Made by a program: the position numbers and the translations under genes. A DNA stretch of 64,000 bases from Nitratireductor aquibiodomus NL21 = JCM 21793. GTDB lineage: Bacteria > Pseudomonadota > Alphaproteobacteria > Rhizobiales > Rhizobiaceae. The notes beneath the pieces were generated by a model. It ran no database searches, had not been told where the DNA came from, and was given only the letters and a program-made list of their open reading frames with translations. The stretch's first letter is position 1, and each line of letters begins with the position of its first letter. The stretch covers positions 1-64,000 of the forward strand of contig NZ_BAMP01000007.1 in the NCBI RefSeq assembly GCF_000615975.1. Direction: 5' to 3'. Below, piece after piece: positions 17,369 through 26,418 of this stretch.

Positions 17369-17923
17369 TCAGGCGGACTTGCCGCCGCCGCGCTTCAGAT
17401 GTTCGGCCAGGCGCGGCATGATTTCCACGAAATTGCACGGCATGTGCCGGTAGTCGAACTGGTCTTTGAGGATACCGTCCCAGGCATCGCGGCAGGCGCC
17501 GGTGGAGCCCGGCAATACGAAGACGAAGGTCTGGTCGATAAGCCCTGCGGTGGCGCGCGACTGGACGGTGGAGGTGCCGATTTTTTCGTAGGAGATGCGA
17601 TGGAAGACCTGCGAAAACCCGTCCATGCGCTTGTCGAACAGCGGTTCCAGCGCCTCTGGTGTCACGTCGCGCCCGGTGAAGCCGGTGCCACCCGTGGTGA
17701 TGACGGCATCGACCCCTGGATCGGCGCACCACAGTTTGACAGCCATGCGGATGGCTTCGATATCGTCTGCGACGATTTTCCGGTCGGCGAGCGTGTGGCC
17801 GGCCTCATCGATGCGTTCGGCCAGCGTCTGGCCCGAGCGGTCGTCCTCAAGGCCGCGCGTGTCGGAAACGGTCAGCACCGCGAAGCGGACGGGGATGAAC
17901 TCACGCGCGGGCGTAGTGGGCAT
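17369..17923 (-). CDS. moaB: molybdenum cofactor biosynthesis protein B
   Basis: A 184-residue MoaB/MogA-fold protein that adenylylates molybdopterin before metal insertion. Typical segments are VLTVSDTRGLEDD, ITTGGTGFTGRDVTPEAL and the LPGSTGACRDAW phosphate loop. The start codon lies inside the 3' end of ispE, a 23-base overlap (29 if the ATG at 17929 is used), which suggests translational coupling. No other molybdopterin genes are nearby. Confidence 0.9.
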   Translation of the reverse strand: MPTTPAREFIPVRFAVLTVSDTRGLEDDRSGQTLAERIDEAGHTLADRKIVADDIEAIRMAVKLWCADPGVDAVITTGGTGFTGRDVTPEALEPLFDKRMDGFSQVFHRISYEKIGTSTVQSRATAGLIDQTFVFVLPGSTGACRDAWDGILKDQFDYRHMPCNFVEIMPRLAEHLKRGGGKSA

Positions 17924-18821
17924 GGTCATGCTCGATCTGGCTGTGCTCGGTCTGGCCGTGCTCTGGGGCAGTGGTTTGGGTGGCAAGGACAAACCAGTCG
18001 GGATGACGGGCTTCAAGAACGGATGCGGCCTGACGCGCCTTGTGCGAAGAGCCGAAGACGCCGAAACAGGTGGCCCCGGAGCCGGACATGCGGGCGGCAA
18101 GCGCGCCCGCTTCCCCGAGAGCGCCAAGCACATCCCTGATCTGCGGTACGAGCCGGCAGGCCGGTTCTTCCAGATCGTTGCGAGCGGCTTCGAGCCATTT
18201 GGCGGCCGATGCGGTGTCGGGGAACGTGTCGAGGGCGGGCAGGGGAGCATTGTCGCGCCGCTCAAGCCCTGAAAAGACATCTGGCGTGGAGAGCGGGATG
18301 TTGGGGTTCACGAGAACAAGCGGCAGCGCGGGGAAATGCGGCAGTTCTTCAAGCGCTTCGCCGATGCCGCGCGCAAGAAGCGGTTTCGATGACAGGCACA
18401 TGGGGACATCCGCACCGAGGCGAAGGCCGAGCTCTGCCAGGGCGACCTCGTCGACGTCGATCTGCCAGTGGCGGACGAGAAGTCTGAGCGCGGCAGCCGC
18501 ATCGGCCGAACCGCCACCGATGCCGGAGGCGACGGGCAGGTTCTTTTCAAGGTGCAGATGGACGGGTGCGCCGGCTCTCTCCCCGAATGTTTCACGCAGA
18601 AGATCGCGGGCGCGGGTGACCAGATTGGTCTCGCCGATGGGGACATGGGCGGCGAAGTGGCCGGATACGAAGAAATCGTCTTCCGCCCCGCCTTCCACCT
18701 CGAGCAGGTCGCCATGGCTGGAAAAGGCGACAAGACTGTCCAGCAGATGATAGCCGTCGACGCGCCGTCCGGTGACGTGCAGCGCCAGATTCACCTTGGC
18801 GGGGGCGATCATGCTTTGCAT
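17901..18821 (-). CDS. ispE: 4-diphosphocytidyl-2-C-methyl-D-erythritol kinase
   Basis: A 306-residue GHMP kinase of the MEP isoprenoid pathway. Motif 1 is APAKVNLALHVTGRRVDGYH, the ATP loop is PVASGIGGGSADAAAALR, and the C-terminal GHMP motif is RMSGSGATCFG. The C-terminal 25 residues are histidine-rich (PEHGQTEHSQIEHDHAHYA) and appear to be an unconserved tail produced by overlap with moaB. Together with dxs at 55844 this window holds two steps of the same pathway. Start 18821, or 18812. Confidence 0.93.
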   Translation of the reverse strand: MQSMIAPAKVNLALHVTGRRVDGYHLLDSLVAFSSHGDLLEVEGGAEDDFFVSGHFAAHVPIGETNLVTRARDLLRETFGERAGAPVHLHLEKNLPVASGIGGGSADAAAALRLLVRHWQIDVDEVALAELGLRLGADVPMCLSSKPLLARGIGEALEELPHFPALPLVLVNPNIPLSTPDVFSGLERRDNAPLPALDTFPDTASAAKWLEAARNDLEEPACRLVPQIRDVLGALGEAGALAARMSGSGATCFGVFGSSHKARQAASVLEARHPDWFVLATQTTAPEHGQTEHSQIEHDHAHYARA

Positions 18822-18836
18822 GCTTCTACTCAGGTA

Positions 18837-19022
18837 TCAGTCTTTGGCGACGCGGTATTCGCCGGTCTTCGGGTCGTAGACGAGCGTACCCATGCTGCCA
18901 TTCGCCGCTTCCCTGCGTGCGCGCCGCGCCTTTGCAGTGACGCGCTCTGCCTCGCGGACGAATTTGCGGTAGCCGACATAGGCCACCACGCCCACCGCGG
19001 CAAAGAAGATCAGTTGCGGCAT
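18837..19022 (-). CDS. small single-pass membrane protein, conserved in the locus
   Basis: A 61-residue protein with one N-terminal hydrophobic segment (residues 4-18, LIFFAAVGVVAYVGY), then a basic stretch (KARRARREA) and a short tail ending in YDPKTGEYRVAKD. A perfect GGAGG lies eight bases before the ATG at 19022, which supports that it is real. It lies between sppA and ispE on the same strand, only 15 bases from ispE. Function unknown. Confidence 0.7.
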   Translation of the reverse strand: MPQLIFFAAVGVVAYVGYRKFVREAERVTAKARRARREAANGSMGTLVYDPKTGEYRVAKD

Positions 19023-19071
19023 TGTCGATCCTCCGGTTTCGCGCGCGAGTTTAACGCCCGGGCGCGCCTCG

Positions 19072-19992
19072 TCAAAGTCCAAAACGGCGCCAGAGCGCCT
19101 GTTCCTCGGCAGCCTCGATCAGACCCGTGGCGGCATTGCCGGCAATTGCAGCACCGAGATCCGGAATGCTGCCGGCGCTGCTGGAAATACCGAGCTTGCG
19201 TCCGAACAGGCCGCGCGGCTGGGTGATGAGCGCGAGTTTCGTTTTCCTGCCATAGCGTTCCTTGAGAACGGAGCGCATGTCGCCGAGACCGTCGACCAGA
19301 CCGAGATCGAGCGCGCGGGTGCCCGTCCAGAAGGCGCCGGTGAAAAGCTCCGGATCGTCGGCGAGTTTGGCACCGCGCCGCTCCTTGACGAGATTGATGA
19401 ACATCTCGTGCATTTCGAGCTGCAGGGCTTTCAGGCGCTCGACGTCTTCCTTCTTTTCCGGCTGGAAGGGATCGAGGATCGCCTTGTTCTGGCCGGCCGT
19501 GTGGACGCGGCGCTCAACGCCGATCTTCTTGATAAGCTCCTGAAAGCCGAAGCCGGCGGACACGACGCCGATGGAGCCGACGATGGAGGAGGGGTCGGCG
19601 ATGATCTCGTCGCCCGCTGCGGCAATCATGTAACCGCCGGAAGCGGCCACATCCTCGACGAAGATGAAGACTTTCCTGTCTTTCTCCACCGCCAGATCGC
19701 GGATGCGGCGGAAGATGAGGCGCGACTGCACGGGCGAGCCACCCGGCGAATTGAGCGCGATGGCGACGGCCGGCGCATCGGGCACGGCAAACGCCTTCTC
19801 GACCACGGTCGCGGTGGTGGCAAGCGACAGATTCTGGCGCGTCAGGCTGTTGGACGGCATGATCGCGCCGGAGAGCCGGATCACCGGAATGGTGACGGCA
19901 TCGCCACGGAGCTTTTTGGGAACGAGGCGGCTGACAAGGCGTCGCAAGGGCGTGCTTACTCCAGAAGAAAGGAACGTGTTGCTCGTGAGCAT
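19072..19992 (-). CDS. sppA: S49-family peptidase, SppA type
   Basis: A 306-residue serine peptidase of the signal-peptide peptidase A group. The conserved NSPGGSPVQS segment and the catalytic region VEDVAASGGYMIA (serine) and SIVGSIGVVSAGF are present, with the lysine expected in the later FQPEKKEDVERLK/KERRG segments. There is no clear membrane anchor, so it resembles the short half-length form. The start is ambiguous: ATG at 19992 gives the frame, and a TTG after GGAG further in (LRRLVSRL) is possible. Confidence 0.82.
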   Translation of the reverse strand: MLTSNTFLSSGVSTPLRRLVSRLVPKKLRGDAVTIPVIRLSGAIMPSNSLTRQNLSLATTATVVEKAFAVPDAPAVAIALNSPGGSPVQSRLIFRRIRDLAVEKDRKVFIFVEDVAASGGYMIAAAGDEIIADPSSIVGSIGVVSAGFGFQELIKKIGVERRVHTAGQNKAILDPFQPEKKEDVERLKALQLEMHEMFINLVKERRGAKLADDPELFTGAFWTGTRALDLGLVDGLGDMRSVLKERYGRKTKLALITQPRGLFGRKLGISSSAGSIPDLGAAIAGNAATGLIEAAEEQALWRRFGL

Positions 19993-20030
19993 GTAGGCAT
20001 TTGCGCGGTTCGTGCAATGGCCGGGCTCGT

Positions 20031-20813
20031 TCAATCGCCGAAAAGCGCCGCCTGCCCGTTGGTTAGCGCCTCGGCGCGTTCTGTTACCCGGTTGTCCTTG
20101 TCGCGCAGGATGAGGGGCGGTTCGAGCGTCAGGCCGGCACGATTGCCCTTTTGCGCACGCAGAAGGATGCGGATCGCCGGGTTGCCGGCGCGGCCATGCA
20201 CCGGCACGATGCGCGCACCGCCGAAACGGCCCCTCAGCGCGTCGAGAATGGGCGACAGCGAAGCGGGGCGGGCGATCAGCGCCAAGAGCCCGCCGGGCAT
20301 GGTGATGGCGGCTGCCGTGCGCAGCCATGTTTCGAAAAGCGTGTCGTCCATGACATGGGCCGCCCGTTTTAGCGCATCCGGCGTGGCGCGGTCGCTGGCG
20401 CTGTTGAAGGGCGGGTTCATGATGGTGGCGGCATAGGCATTGCGCGAAAGGCCCGCCTCCTCGCGCGCATCGCCTGAAAGCGCGACATCGGCCTCGATCA
20501 GACGCATACGGTCGGAAAAGGCGGCGTTTTCCGGAAGCGCAATGCTGCGGCGGGCGCATTCGGCCATTTCCGGGGCATTCTCGACAAGGGTGACACGGGT
20601 TTTGGGACAACGGGCGGCGACGGCGAAACCGGCAGCACCCGCGCCCGCACCGAGATCGGCAACTGCGCCTTCAAGACCGCCCGGCAGGGCAGAGGCCACG
20701 AGCATGGCATCCACGCCCGAGCGATGCCCGCGACCCGTGGGCTGGACGAGCCGGAACGCATCCCGATGGAAGGAATCGACGCTGTGCCGCGCCTCGGTAT
20801 TCGTGTCAGGCAT
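20031..20813 (-). CDS. tRNA1(Val) adenine-N6-methyltransferase-like protein
   Basis: A 260-residue class I methyltransferase. The SAM-binding loop is VADLGAGAGAAGFAVA and the amino-methyltransferase signature is NPPF (IMNPPFNSASD). The family (TrmN6/YfiC) methylates N6 of A37 in tRNA-Val, although this substrate is inferred. It overlaps the DUF2007 gene by eight bases, so the two are probably co-transcribed. Confidence 0.82.
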   Translation of the reverse strand: MPDTNTEARHSVDSFHRDAFRLVQPTGRGHRSGVDAMLVASALPGGLEGAVADLGAGAGAAGFAVAARCPKTRVTLVENAPEMAECARRSIALPENAAFSDRMRLIEADVALSGDAREEAGLSRNAYAATIMNPPFNSASDRATPDALKRAAHVMDDTLFETWLRTAAAITMPGGLLALIARPASLSPILDALRGRFGGARIVPVHGRAGNPAIRILLRAQKGNRAGLTLEPPLILRDKDNRVTERAEALTNGQAALFGD

Positions 20814-21045
20814 TCTTCTTGTCGTCGGAGCGCGCTTCGTGCTCGATGCCGGCGTCTTTCAGCAATTGACGTGCTGCATCCCGGTCATCCTCGTCGATCA
20901 TGACGCGTCGCGGCAGAATGCCGAGAGAGCCTTCCATGATGCTCATGTTCTGGTCGGCGACGAAAAAGGCAATGCCGGCGTCGCGCAGGAGGCTTTCCAC
21001 GAAGGAGATGACCACGGGATCATTGGTGCGGATGAGTTCTATCAT
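20806..21045 (-). CDS. DUF2007 family protein
   Basis: A 79-residue protein that begins MIELIRTNDPVVISFVESLL and contains the typical GIAFFVADQNMS and GILPRRVMID segments of DUF2007, a small putative signal-transducing family. The ATG at 21045 is the family start; the longer reading frame upstream is not conserved. It is the first gene of a likely operon with the tRNA methyltransferase-like gene, and it is divergent from the polyprenyl synthase. Confidence 0.82.
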   Translation of the reverse strand: MIELIRTNDPVVISFVESLLRDAGIAFFVADQNMSIMEGSLGILPRRVMIDEDDRDAARQLLKDAGIEHEARSDDKKNA

Positions 21046-21225
21046 GGGCGTGACGTTGACAGTTTGCGCCACCCCTGTAAACGACTTCGTGATTGACGGG
21101 CGCACGCCCCGTGCGCATTCGCCGCTTGCCCCGCGTGGGGGCAGGGCACTAGATTGCCCGGAATGTTTTGAACGTTTCGGTCCGGCCGTGCCGGTCCGTG
21201 TCCGGTCGTGATTGGAGGACCATCT

Positions 21226-22239
21226 GTGGGTGTAGTGTTGAATCTCGATGGCAAGCGTGGCGCAGCCTCCGTCGCAAGCCTCATGGACCTGACCGCTGAC
21301 GAAATGGCGCGTGTCAACGAGCTGATCCTGTCGAAGGCGGGCTCGGACGTCGAGCTTATCCCGGAACTGGCAAAACATCTCATCGACTCCGGCGGCAAGC
21401 GCCTGCGCCCAATGGTGACGCTCGCCGCCGCCCAGATGTTCGAATATGAGGGTGAGGGGCATGTGAAGCTCGCCACCAGCGTGGAGTTTATGCACACGGC
21501 CACGCTGCTGCATGACGACGTGGTGGATGAAAGCGATTTGCGCCGGGGCCGCAAGACAGCGCGCATGATCTGGGGCAATCAGGCAAGCGTTCTGGTGGGC
21601 GATTTCCTGCTCGGCCAGGCGTTTCGCATGATGGTCGAGGTCGGCTCGCTCGACGCGCTGGATATCCTGTCAACCGCTGCTTCTGTCATTGCCGAAGGCG
21701 AAGTGCTTCAGCTCAGCGTCGCCAAGAACCTCGAGACGACCGAAGACGAGTATCTGGCGGTCATCAAGGCGAAGACGGCCGCACTCTTTTCGGCGGCTGC
21801 CGAAGTCGGCCCCGTTGTGGCGGGCGCGACCCGCAACGACCGCGCGGCGCTGCGCTCCTACGGCACCAATCTCGGCCTGGCGTTCCAGCTTGTCGACGAT
21901 GCACTCGACTATGGCGGCAAGAGCTCGGACCTCGGCAAGAATGTCGGCGACGATTTTCGCGAGGGCAAGGTGACCCTGCCGGTGATCCTGAGCTATCGCC
22001 GCGGCAGCCCGGATGAACGGGCATTCTGGAAAAGCGCCATCGAGGACAATCAGTGCGACGACGCGGCGCTTGAGAAGGCGATCGGGCTTTTGCACAAGCA
22101 TGGCGCAATTGGCGACACGATCGGACGGGCGCGCCACTTTGGCGAAATCGCCCGCGATGCGCTGGCACCGCTCAGGCCGACGCCGCAGAAAGATGCGCTT
22201 CTCGATGTGATTGATTTCTGCATCAGCCGGGTGACCTGA
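21226..22239 (+). CDS. ispB: polyprenyl (octa-/decaprenyl) diphosphate synthase
   Basis: A 337-residue trans-prenyl transferase that makes the ubiquinone side chain. The two aspartate-rich motifs are LLHDDVVDESDLRRG and FQLVDDALDYGG, and GGKRLRPM binds the diphosphate. Alphaproteobacteria usually make Q-10, so decaprenyl is the likely product, but the sequence does not prove chain length. GTG at 21226 is chosen since GGAGG stands seven bases upstream. UbiA, which uses this product, is encoded at 34103. Confidence 0.88.
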   Translation: MGVVLNLDGKRGAASVASLMDLTADEMARVNELILSKAGSDVELIPELAKHLIDSGGKRLRPMVTLAAAQMFEYEGEGHVKLATSVEFMHTATLLHDDVVDESDLRRGRKTARMIWGNQASVLVGDFLLGQAFRMMVEVGSLDALDILSTAASVIAEGEVLQLSVAKNLETTEDEYLAVIKAKTAALFSAAAEVGPVVAGATRNDRAALRSYGTNLGLAFQLVDDALDYGGKSSDLGKNVGDDFREGKVTLPVILSYRRGSPDERAFWKSAIEDNQCDDAALEKAIGLLHKHGAIGDTIGRARHFGEIARDALAPLRPTPQKDALLDVIDFCISRVT

Positions 22240-22373
22240 TATCAGGGGAGACAGTCCCCGTTGAAGCGTTTCCGCAAAAAGGCCATGCTTGTCTGCGAGG
22301 GAAAAAGGGATTCCCAACCTCTTCGCTTCGGCGGAGGAAGAAGAGATGAGGACAGCATGCAGCGGGACGGTAA

Positions 22374-24428
22374 ATGAGAAAGCGCTTCAACTCGGGACTG
22401 TTGGCAACGGTTGGCCTCGCGGGGTTCCTCGCGCTTGCTCCTCAAACGGGCATGGCGAAGGAGGGAGGTGCCGACGATCGGGACCTGATCGCGATTTCCT
22501 CGTTCTCTGGCGCTTTTCTTGCCGCGCGGGCTGCCGAGGCGGACAATGATTTCGAGAGCGCCATCGATTATTACGAGCGCGCGCTTGCCTTTGAGCCGGA
22601 CAATCAGGGCATCCAGCAAAGCCTGCTCCTGGCGCTGGTCGCCGAGGGCCGGTTCGACGATGCGCTGCCGCATGCTAGGGCTCTGAAATCCGTACCCGAA
22701 ATGGAACGCTTTTCGCGGCTCGGTCTCGCCGTCGATGCGCTGCGCAACGAGAAGTACGCGCAGGCCGAGAACTGGCTGAAGCTCGTTCTGGAATCGGATC
22801 TCGACCGGTTGATCACGTCCATCATGTCCACATGGACGGAGCTGGGACAGGGGCGGGCCGATGAGGCACTCAAAACCCTCGGTGACCTCGAAGGGCCCGA
22901 CTGGTACCGCCTGTTCCAGTCATATCACCGTGCGCTCATGCTGGCGCAGAGCGGCAGGGATGCCGAAGCCGAGAAGGCTTTCGACGCGCTGCTCGGTGAC
23001 GTGTCAGCCGCATCGGCCGGCCCGGACACCTATATGCGTGCGGCCGAAGCCTATGCGGCCTGGCTGGCCGGCCGTGGCGAAAAGGACAAGGCGCTTGCCG
23101 CGCTCGATAAGGGGGAAACCTACATCACCGGCCGCGCTGCCACGACAATTCTGCGCGAAAAGATCGAGGCAGATGAAACGGTTGCGTTTCCTGTGCCTGA
23201 TCCGCGCGCCGGTGCTGCCGAAATCCTGCTCAACATCGCCACCGCGCTCAATCGCGGTGGCGGCGAGCCTTTCGTAAAGCTCTACCTGAATTATGCGCTG
23301 GCGCTGAGCCCCGACAATGACGACATCCTGATCCAGCTCGCCTCGCTCGCCGAGCAGCAGAGCGAGCCTGAAAAGGCCATTGGGTTTTATGATCGGATCA
23401 AGCCGGGCTCGCCGTGGCGCCGTCTGGCCGAACTGCAGACGGGACTGAACCTTGCCGATCTCGACCGGCACGATGAGGCGGAGACCTATCTGAACGCCGC
23501 CATCGAAAAGGACCCTGACGATATCCGCGCCTATCTTTCTCTGGGCCGCGTCTATGCGGTGCAGAAGGATTTCCGCTCTGCCGCCGGGGTCTATGACTGC
23601 GCGGTTGCGCGCATCAAAGAGCCGGAGCGCGAAGACTGGAGCCTCTTCTACCAGCGCGGCATCGCCTATGAGCGGCTGAAGGAGTGGGAAAAGGCGGAGC
23701 CGAATTTCTTCAAGGCGCTGGAGCTTTACCCCGATCAGCCTCAGGTGCTGAACTATCTGGGCTATTCCTGGGTCGACATGAACATCAAGCTGGAGGAGGG
23801 GCTGGAACTTATCGGCCGTGCGGTCGAACTGCGCCCCAATGACGGTTACATCGTCGATTCGCTCGGTTGGGCGCATTATCGTCTTGGCCGTTACGAGGAA
23901 GCGGCGAAGGAGCTTGAGCGCGCCGTTTCGCTTCGTCCTGAAGACCCGGTTCTGAACGACCATCTGGGCGATGCTTACTGGCGCACGGGCCGCAGGCTGG
24001 AAGCCACCTATCAATGGTCGCATGCCCGCGACCTCGATCCCGAGCCCGAACTGCTGGCCGAGGTGGAAAAGAAGCTGAAAGAAGGGCTGCCCGATAAGGA
24101 GCCAGAGCGGGTGGCCGAGGTTTCGCCGGCCGAGACGGTGGTCTCTGATGAGACGGGCGTGTCCGAAGCGACACCCGTCGGTGAGACAGGTGAGCCTGCA
24201 GACGAGCCGAAGAGCGAAGCCAAGGCACCCGACGCAGCCGAAAAGGCCGCCATGGGCGATGCGATGTACACGATAAAACCCGGCGAGACGCTCTGGTCCA
24301 TCGCTGTCGAGCAGCTTGGCGACGGCGAACGGTTCCGCGAAATTCTGGCGATCAATCCCGATCTCCGGCGCAATCCCGACCTGCTTCGCGCAGGCCAGGA
24401 AATCCGGCTTCCTCCCCAGGATCAGTGA
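22374..24428 (+). CDS. exported tetratricopeptide-repeat protein with C-terminal LysM domain
   Basis: A 684-residue secreted protein: signal peptide (residues 1-28), then at least ten TPR-like helical pairs (about residues 45-560; examples are ESAIDYYERALAFEPDNQ and YEEAAKELERAVSLRPEDP). An acidic low-complexity linker follows (about residues 570-630, rich in Glu, Ala and Pro). A C-terminal LysM module (about residues 635-684, YTIKPGETLWSIAVEQLGDG ending QEIRLP) should bind peptidoglycan. The TPR part matches a common Rhizobiales protein; the LysM fusion would anchor it to the wall. It is downstream of ispB in the same direction. Confidence 0.82.
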   Translation: MRKRFNSGLLATVGLAGFLALAPQTGMAKEGGADDRDLIAISSFSGAFLAARAAEADNDFESAIDYYERALAFEPDNQGIQQSLLLALVAEGRFDDALPHARALKSVPEMERFSRLGLAVDALRNEKYAQAENWLKLVLESDLDRLITSIMSTWTELGQGRADEALKTLGDLEGPDWYRLFQSYHRALMLAQSGRDAEAEKAFDALLGDVSAASAGPDTYMRAAEAYAAWLAGRGEKDKALAALDKGETYITGRAATTILREKIEADETVAFPVPDPRAGAAEILLNIATALNRGGGEPFVKLYLNYALALSPDNDDILIQLASLAEQQSEPEKAIGFYDRIKPGSPWRRLAELQTGLNLADLDRHDEAETYLNAAIEKDPDDIRAYLSLGRVYAVQKDFRSAAGVYDCAVARIKEPEREDWSLFYQRGIAYERLKEWEKAEPNFFKALELYPDQPQVLNYLGYSWVDMNIKLEEGLELIGRAVELRPNDGYIVDSLGWAHYRLGRYEEAAKELERAVSLRPEDPVLNDHLGDAYWRTGRRLEATYQWSHARDLDPEPELLAEVEKKLKEGLPDKEPERVAEVSPAETVVSDETGVSEATPVGETGEPADEPKSEAKAPDAAEKAAMGDAMYTIKPGETLWSIAVEQLGDGERFREILAINPDLRRNPDLLRAGQEIRLPPQDQ

Positions 24429-24492
24429 GACTGTGAACGGCTAGAGTTTTCGGGTTTCCTTCACGATAAAAACGGGCGGATTAAACGTGGGG

Positions 24493-25205
24493 ATGTTTCA
24501 GAAACTGGGGCGATCGCTCACGAAACGCAGACTCAAACTCTCCTTACCGCCCGTTGCCCGGGAGGTGATGAGAGACGGTCTGACCTATCTGCCGCTCGAG
24601 CGCATGGCATCACTCAATTCCGAACTTGAGCGCGTGGTGGCAGAAGACGTTTCCGGAGATATCGCCGAGTTTGGTATGGCGCTGGGAGCTCTGCCATTGT
24701 GCTGGCCAAGCGTCGTGGCGGGCGCCGGTTTCTCGGCTTCGACGTGTTTGGCCAGATACCCCCGCCCACCGACTACGATGGGACCGACGCCCACAATCGG
24801 TTCAAGGTGATTGCCGATGGAAAGTCGACCGGCATTCAAGATGGCGAATATTACGGATACATGGATGATCTGTATGGCCGGGTCGTGTCCTCATTCGAGA
24901 AGTATGGGCTGCGCGTCGACAACCAGTCGATCATCCTCCGAAAAGGCTTGTTTCAAGACACGTTCGCACCCTCAGAGAGCGACCGTTTCTGCCTGGTGCA
25001 TATTGATTGCGACTGGTACGAGCCCGTCCTCTTCTGCCTCACGTCGGTATCCCGCTGCCTGAACCCGGGCGGGGTGGTGATCGTCGACGATTACAACGAC
25101 TATGAGGGGTGCCGAAACGCGGTGGACAAAGTGCTGGCCGAGGATGCCTCATTGCGGCTGGAGCGCAGGCTGCCGCACGCCGTTATCAGAAAGCTACGGT
25201 CATGA
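24493..25205 (+). CDS. TylF-like O-methyltransferase, frameshifted
   Basis: A SAM-dependent methyltransferase, 237 residues after repair, with the TylF (macrocin O-methyltransferase) pattern: DIAEFGMALG, FLGFDVFGQIPPP, CLVHIDCDWYEPVLFCL and GGVVIVDDYNDYEGCR. One base is missing near 24687, in the glycine loop of the SAM site, where the frame changes. The two halves otherwise match the family end to end. The start is GTG 24487 or ATG 24493, both weakly supported. Members usually methylate sugars or small secondary metabolites; the neighbours give no hint of a substrate. Confidence 0.7.
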
Positions 25206-25207
25206 AA

Positions 25208-25240
25208 CGCGCCCCGCGCCTTGACGCTTGCCGGGGCGCG
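25208..25240 (+). terminator. GC-rich hairpin between the methyltransferase and glyQ
   Basis: CGCGCCCCG (25208-25216) pairs with CGGGGCGCG (25232-25240). No T run follows, so it may be a weak terminator or an attenuator ahead of glyQ. Confidence 0.35.
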
Positions 25241-25275
25241 GAATAGGACGTGCCGGCATCATCCGGAGAAGCATT

Positions 25276-26229
25276 GTGACCGCGCCAAGCACCGATCTGC
25301 CCATCACGCACCCCACGCGCTCGTTTCAGGGACTTATCCTGACCCTGCACAATTACTGGGCCGCGCATGGCTGCGTGATCCTGCAGCCCTATGACATGGA
25401 AGTGGGGGCGGGCACGTTTCACCCGGCAACGACGCTGCGCTCGCTCGGGCCAAAACCGTGGAACGCGGCTTACGTTCAGCCCTCACGCCGGCCAAGCGAT
25501 GGCCGCTATGGCGAAAACCCGAACCGGTTGCAGCACTATTACCAGTATCAGGTGATCCTGAAGCCGAACCCGTCGAACCTGCAGGAGCTTTATCTCGGCT
25601 CGCTGGAGGCCATCGGCCTCGATATGGCGACGCATGATGTGCGCTTCGTGGAAGACGACTGGGAAAGCCCGACGCTGGGCGCCTGGGGCCTTGGCTGGGA
25701 ATGCTGGTGCGACGGGATGGAAGTCTCGCAGTTCACCTATTTCCAGCAGGTCTGCGGTATCGAATGCGCGCCGGTGGCGGGCGAGCTGACCTATGGTCTG
25801 GAGCGGCTGGCCATGTATGTGCAGGGCGTCGACAATGTCTATGACCTGAACTTCAACGGTCTCGAAGGCGACGCGAAGGTGACCTATGGCGACGTTTTCC
25901 TGCAGGCTGAGCAGGAATATTCGCGCTTCAACTTCGAATATGCCGACACGGACATCCTGTTCCAGCATTTCAAGGATGCCGAGGCCGAGTGCCAGGCGAT
26001 TCTCGCGGCCGGCGCACCGGCGGATGAGGGGCACCTGCACAAATGCGTGTTCCCGGCCTATGACCAGTGCATCAAGGCGAGCCATGTGTTCAACCTGCTC
26101 GATGCGCGCGGCGTGATCTCGGTGACGGAACGCCAGAGCTATATCCTGCGGGTGCGCGAACTGGCGAAAGCCTGCGGCGAGGCGTTTTTGAAGACGGATG
26201 CGGGCGGCGCGGAAATGGCAGTAGCCTGA
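25276..26229 (+). CDS. glyQ: glycyl-tRNA synthetase alpha subunit
   Basis: A 317-residue catalytic subunit of the heterotetrameric glycyl-tRNA synthetase. Class II motifs are visible, including the start [18 protein letters not shown], the aminoacylation segment [17 protein letters not shown] and [13 protein letters not shown]. The start is a GTG at 25276 with GGAG eight bases upstream. The beta subunit is about 1 kb downstream, with a VOC gene between the two, an arrangement less compact than usual. Confidence 0.95.
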   Translation: MTAPSTDLPITHPTRSFQGLILTLHNYWAAHGCVILQPYDMEVGAGTFHPATTLRSLGPKPWNAAYVQPSRRPSDGRYGENPNRLQHYYQYQVILKPNPSNLQELYLGSLEAIGLDMATHDVRFVEDDWESPTLGAWGLGWECWCDGMEVSQFTYFQQVCGIECAPVAGELTYGLERLAMYVQGVDNVYDLNFNGLEGDAKVTYGDVFLQAEQEYSRFNFEYADTDILFQHFKDAEAECQAILAAGAPADEGHLHKCVFPAYDQCIKASHVFNLLDARGVISVTERQSYILRVRELAKACGEAFLKTDAGGAEMAVA

Positions 26230-26230
26230 G

Positions 26231-26336
26231 CTAGAGCATCGGACCGAAAAGTGGAATCCGGTTTTCGGATCGTTCCGATGCTCCTTCAATAGTTTAGATC
26301 GTCCTTTGTGCGTCCGGATGGACGCACGGCGATCTA
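26231..26336. repeat. composite palindromic intergenic repeat, copy 2 (inverted relative to 5950-6055)
   Basis: The reverse complement of this block follows copy 1 almost base for base, with a few substitutions in the middle. It begins two bases after the glyQ stop codon. The palindromes are AGAGCATCGG/CCGATGCTC and TGCGTCC-GGAT-GGACGCA. Confidence 0.85.
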
Positions 26337-26359
26337 AGGTCATTGGTGATTCTGGCGGC

Positions 26360-26390
26360 GGGGCGTATCATGGATACGCCCCGTTTTGCT
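26360..26390 (+). terminator. rho-independent terminator after glyQ
   Basis: GGGGCGTATC (26360-26369) pairs perfectly with GATACGCCCC (26373-26382), loop ATG, then GTTTTGC. The terminator would separate glyQ from the VOC gene. Confidence 0.75.
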
Positions 26391-26418
26391 TGGTTCTGCG
26401 GGGCCAAGGGAGATGATC

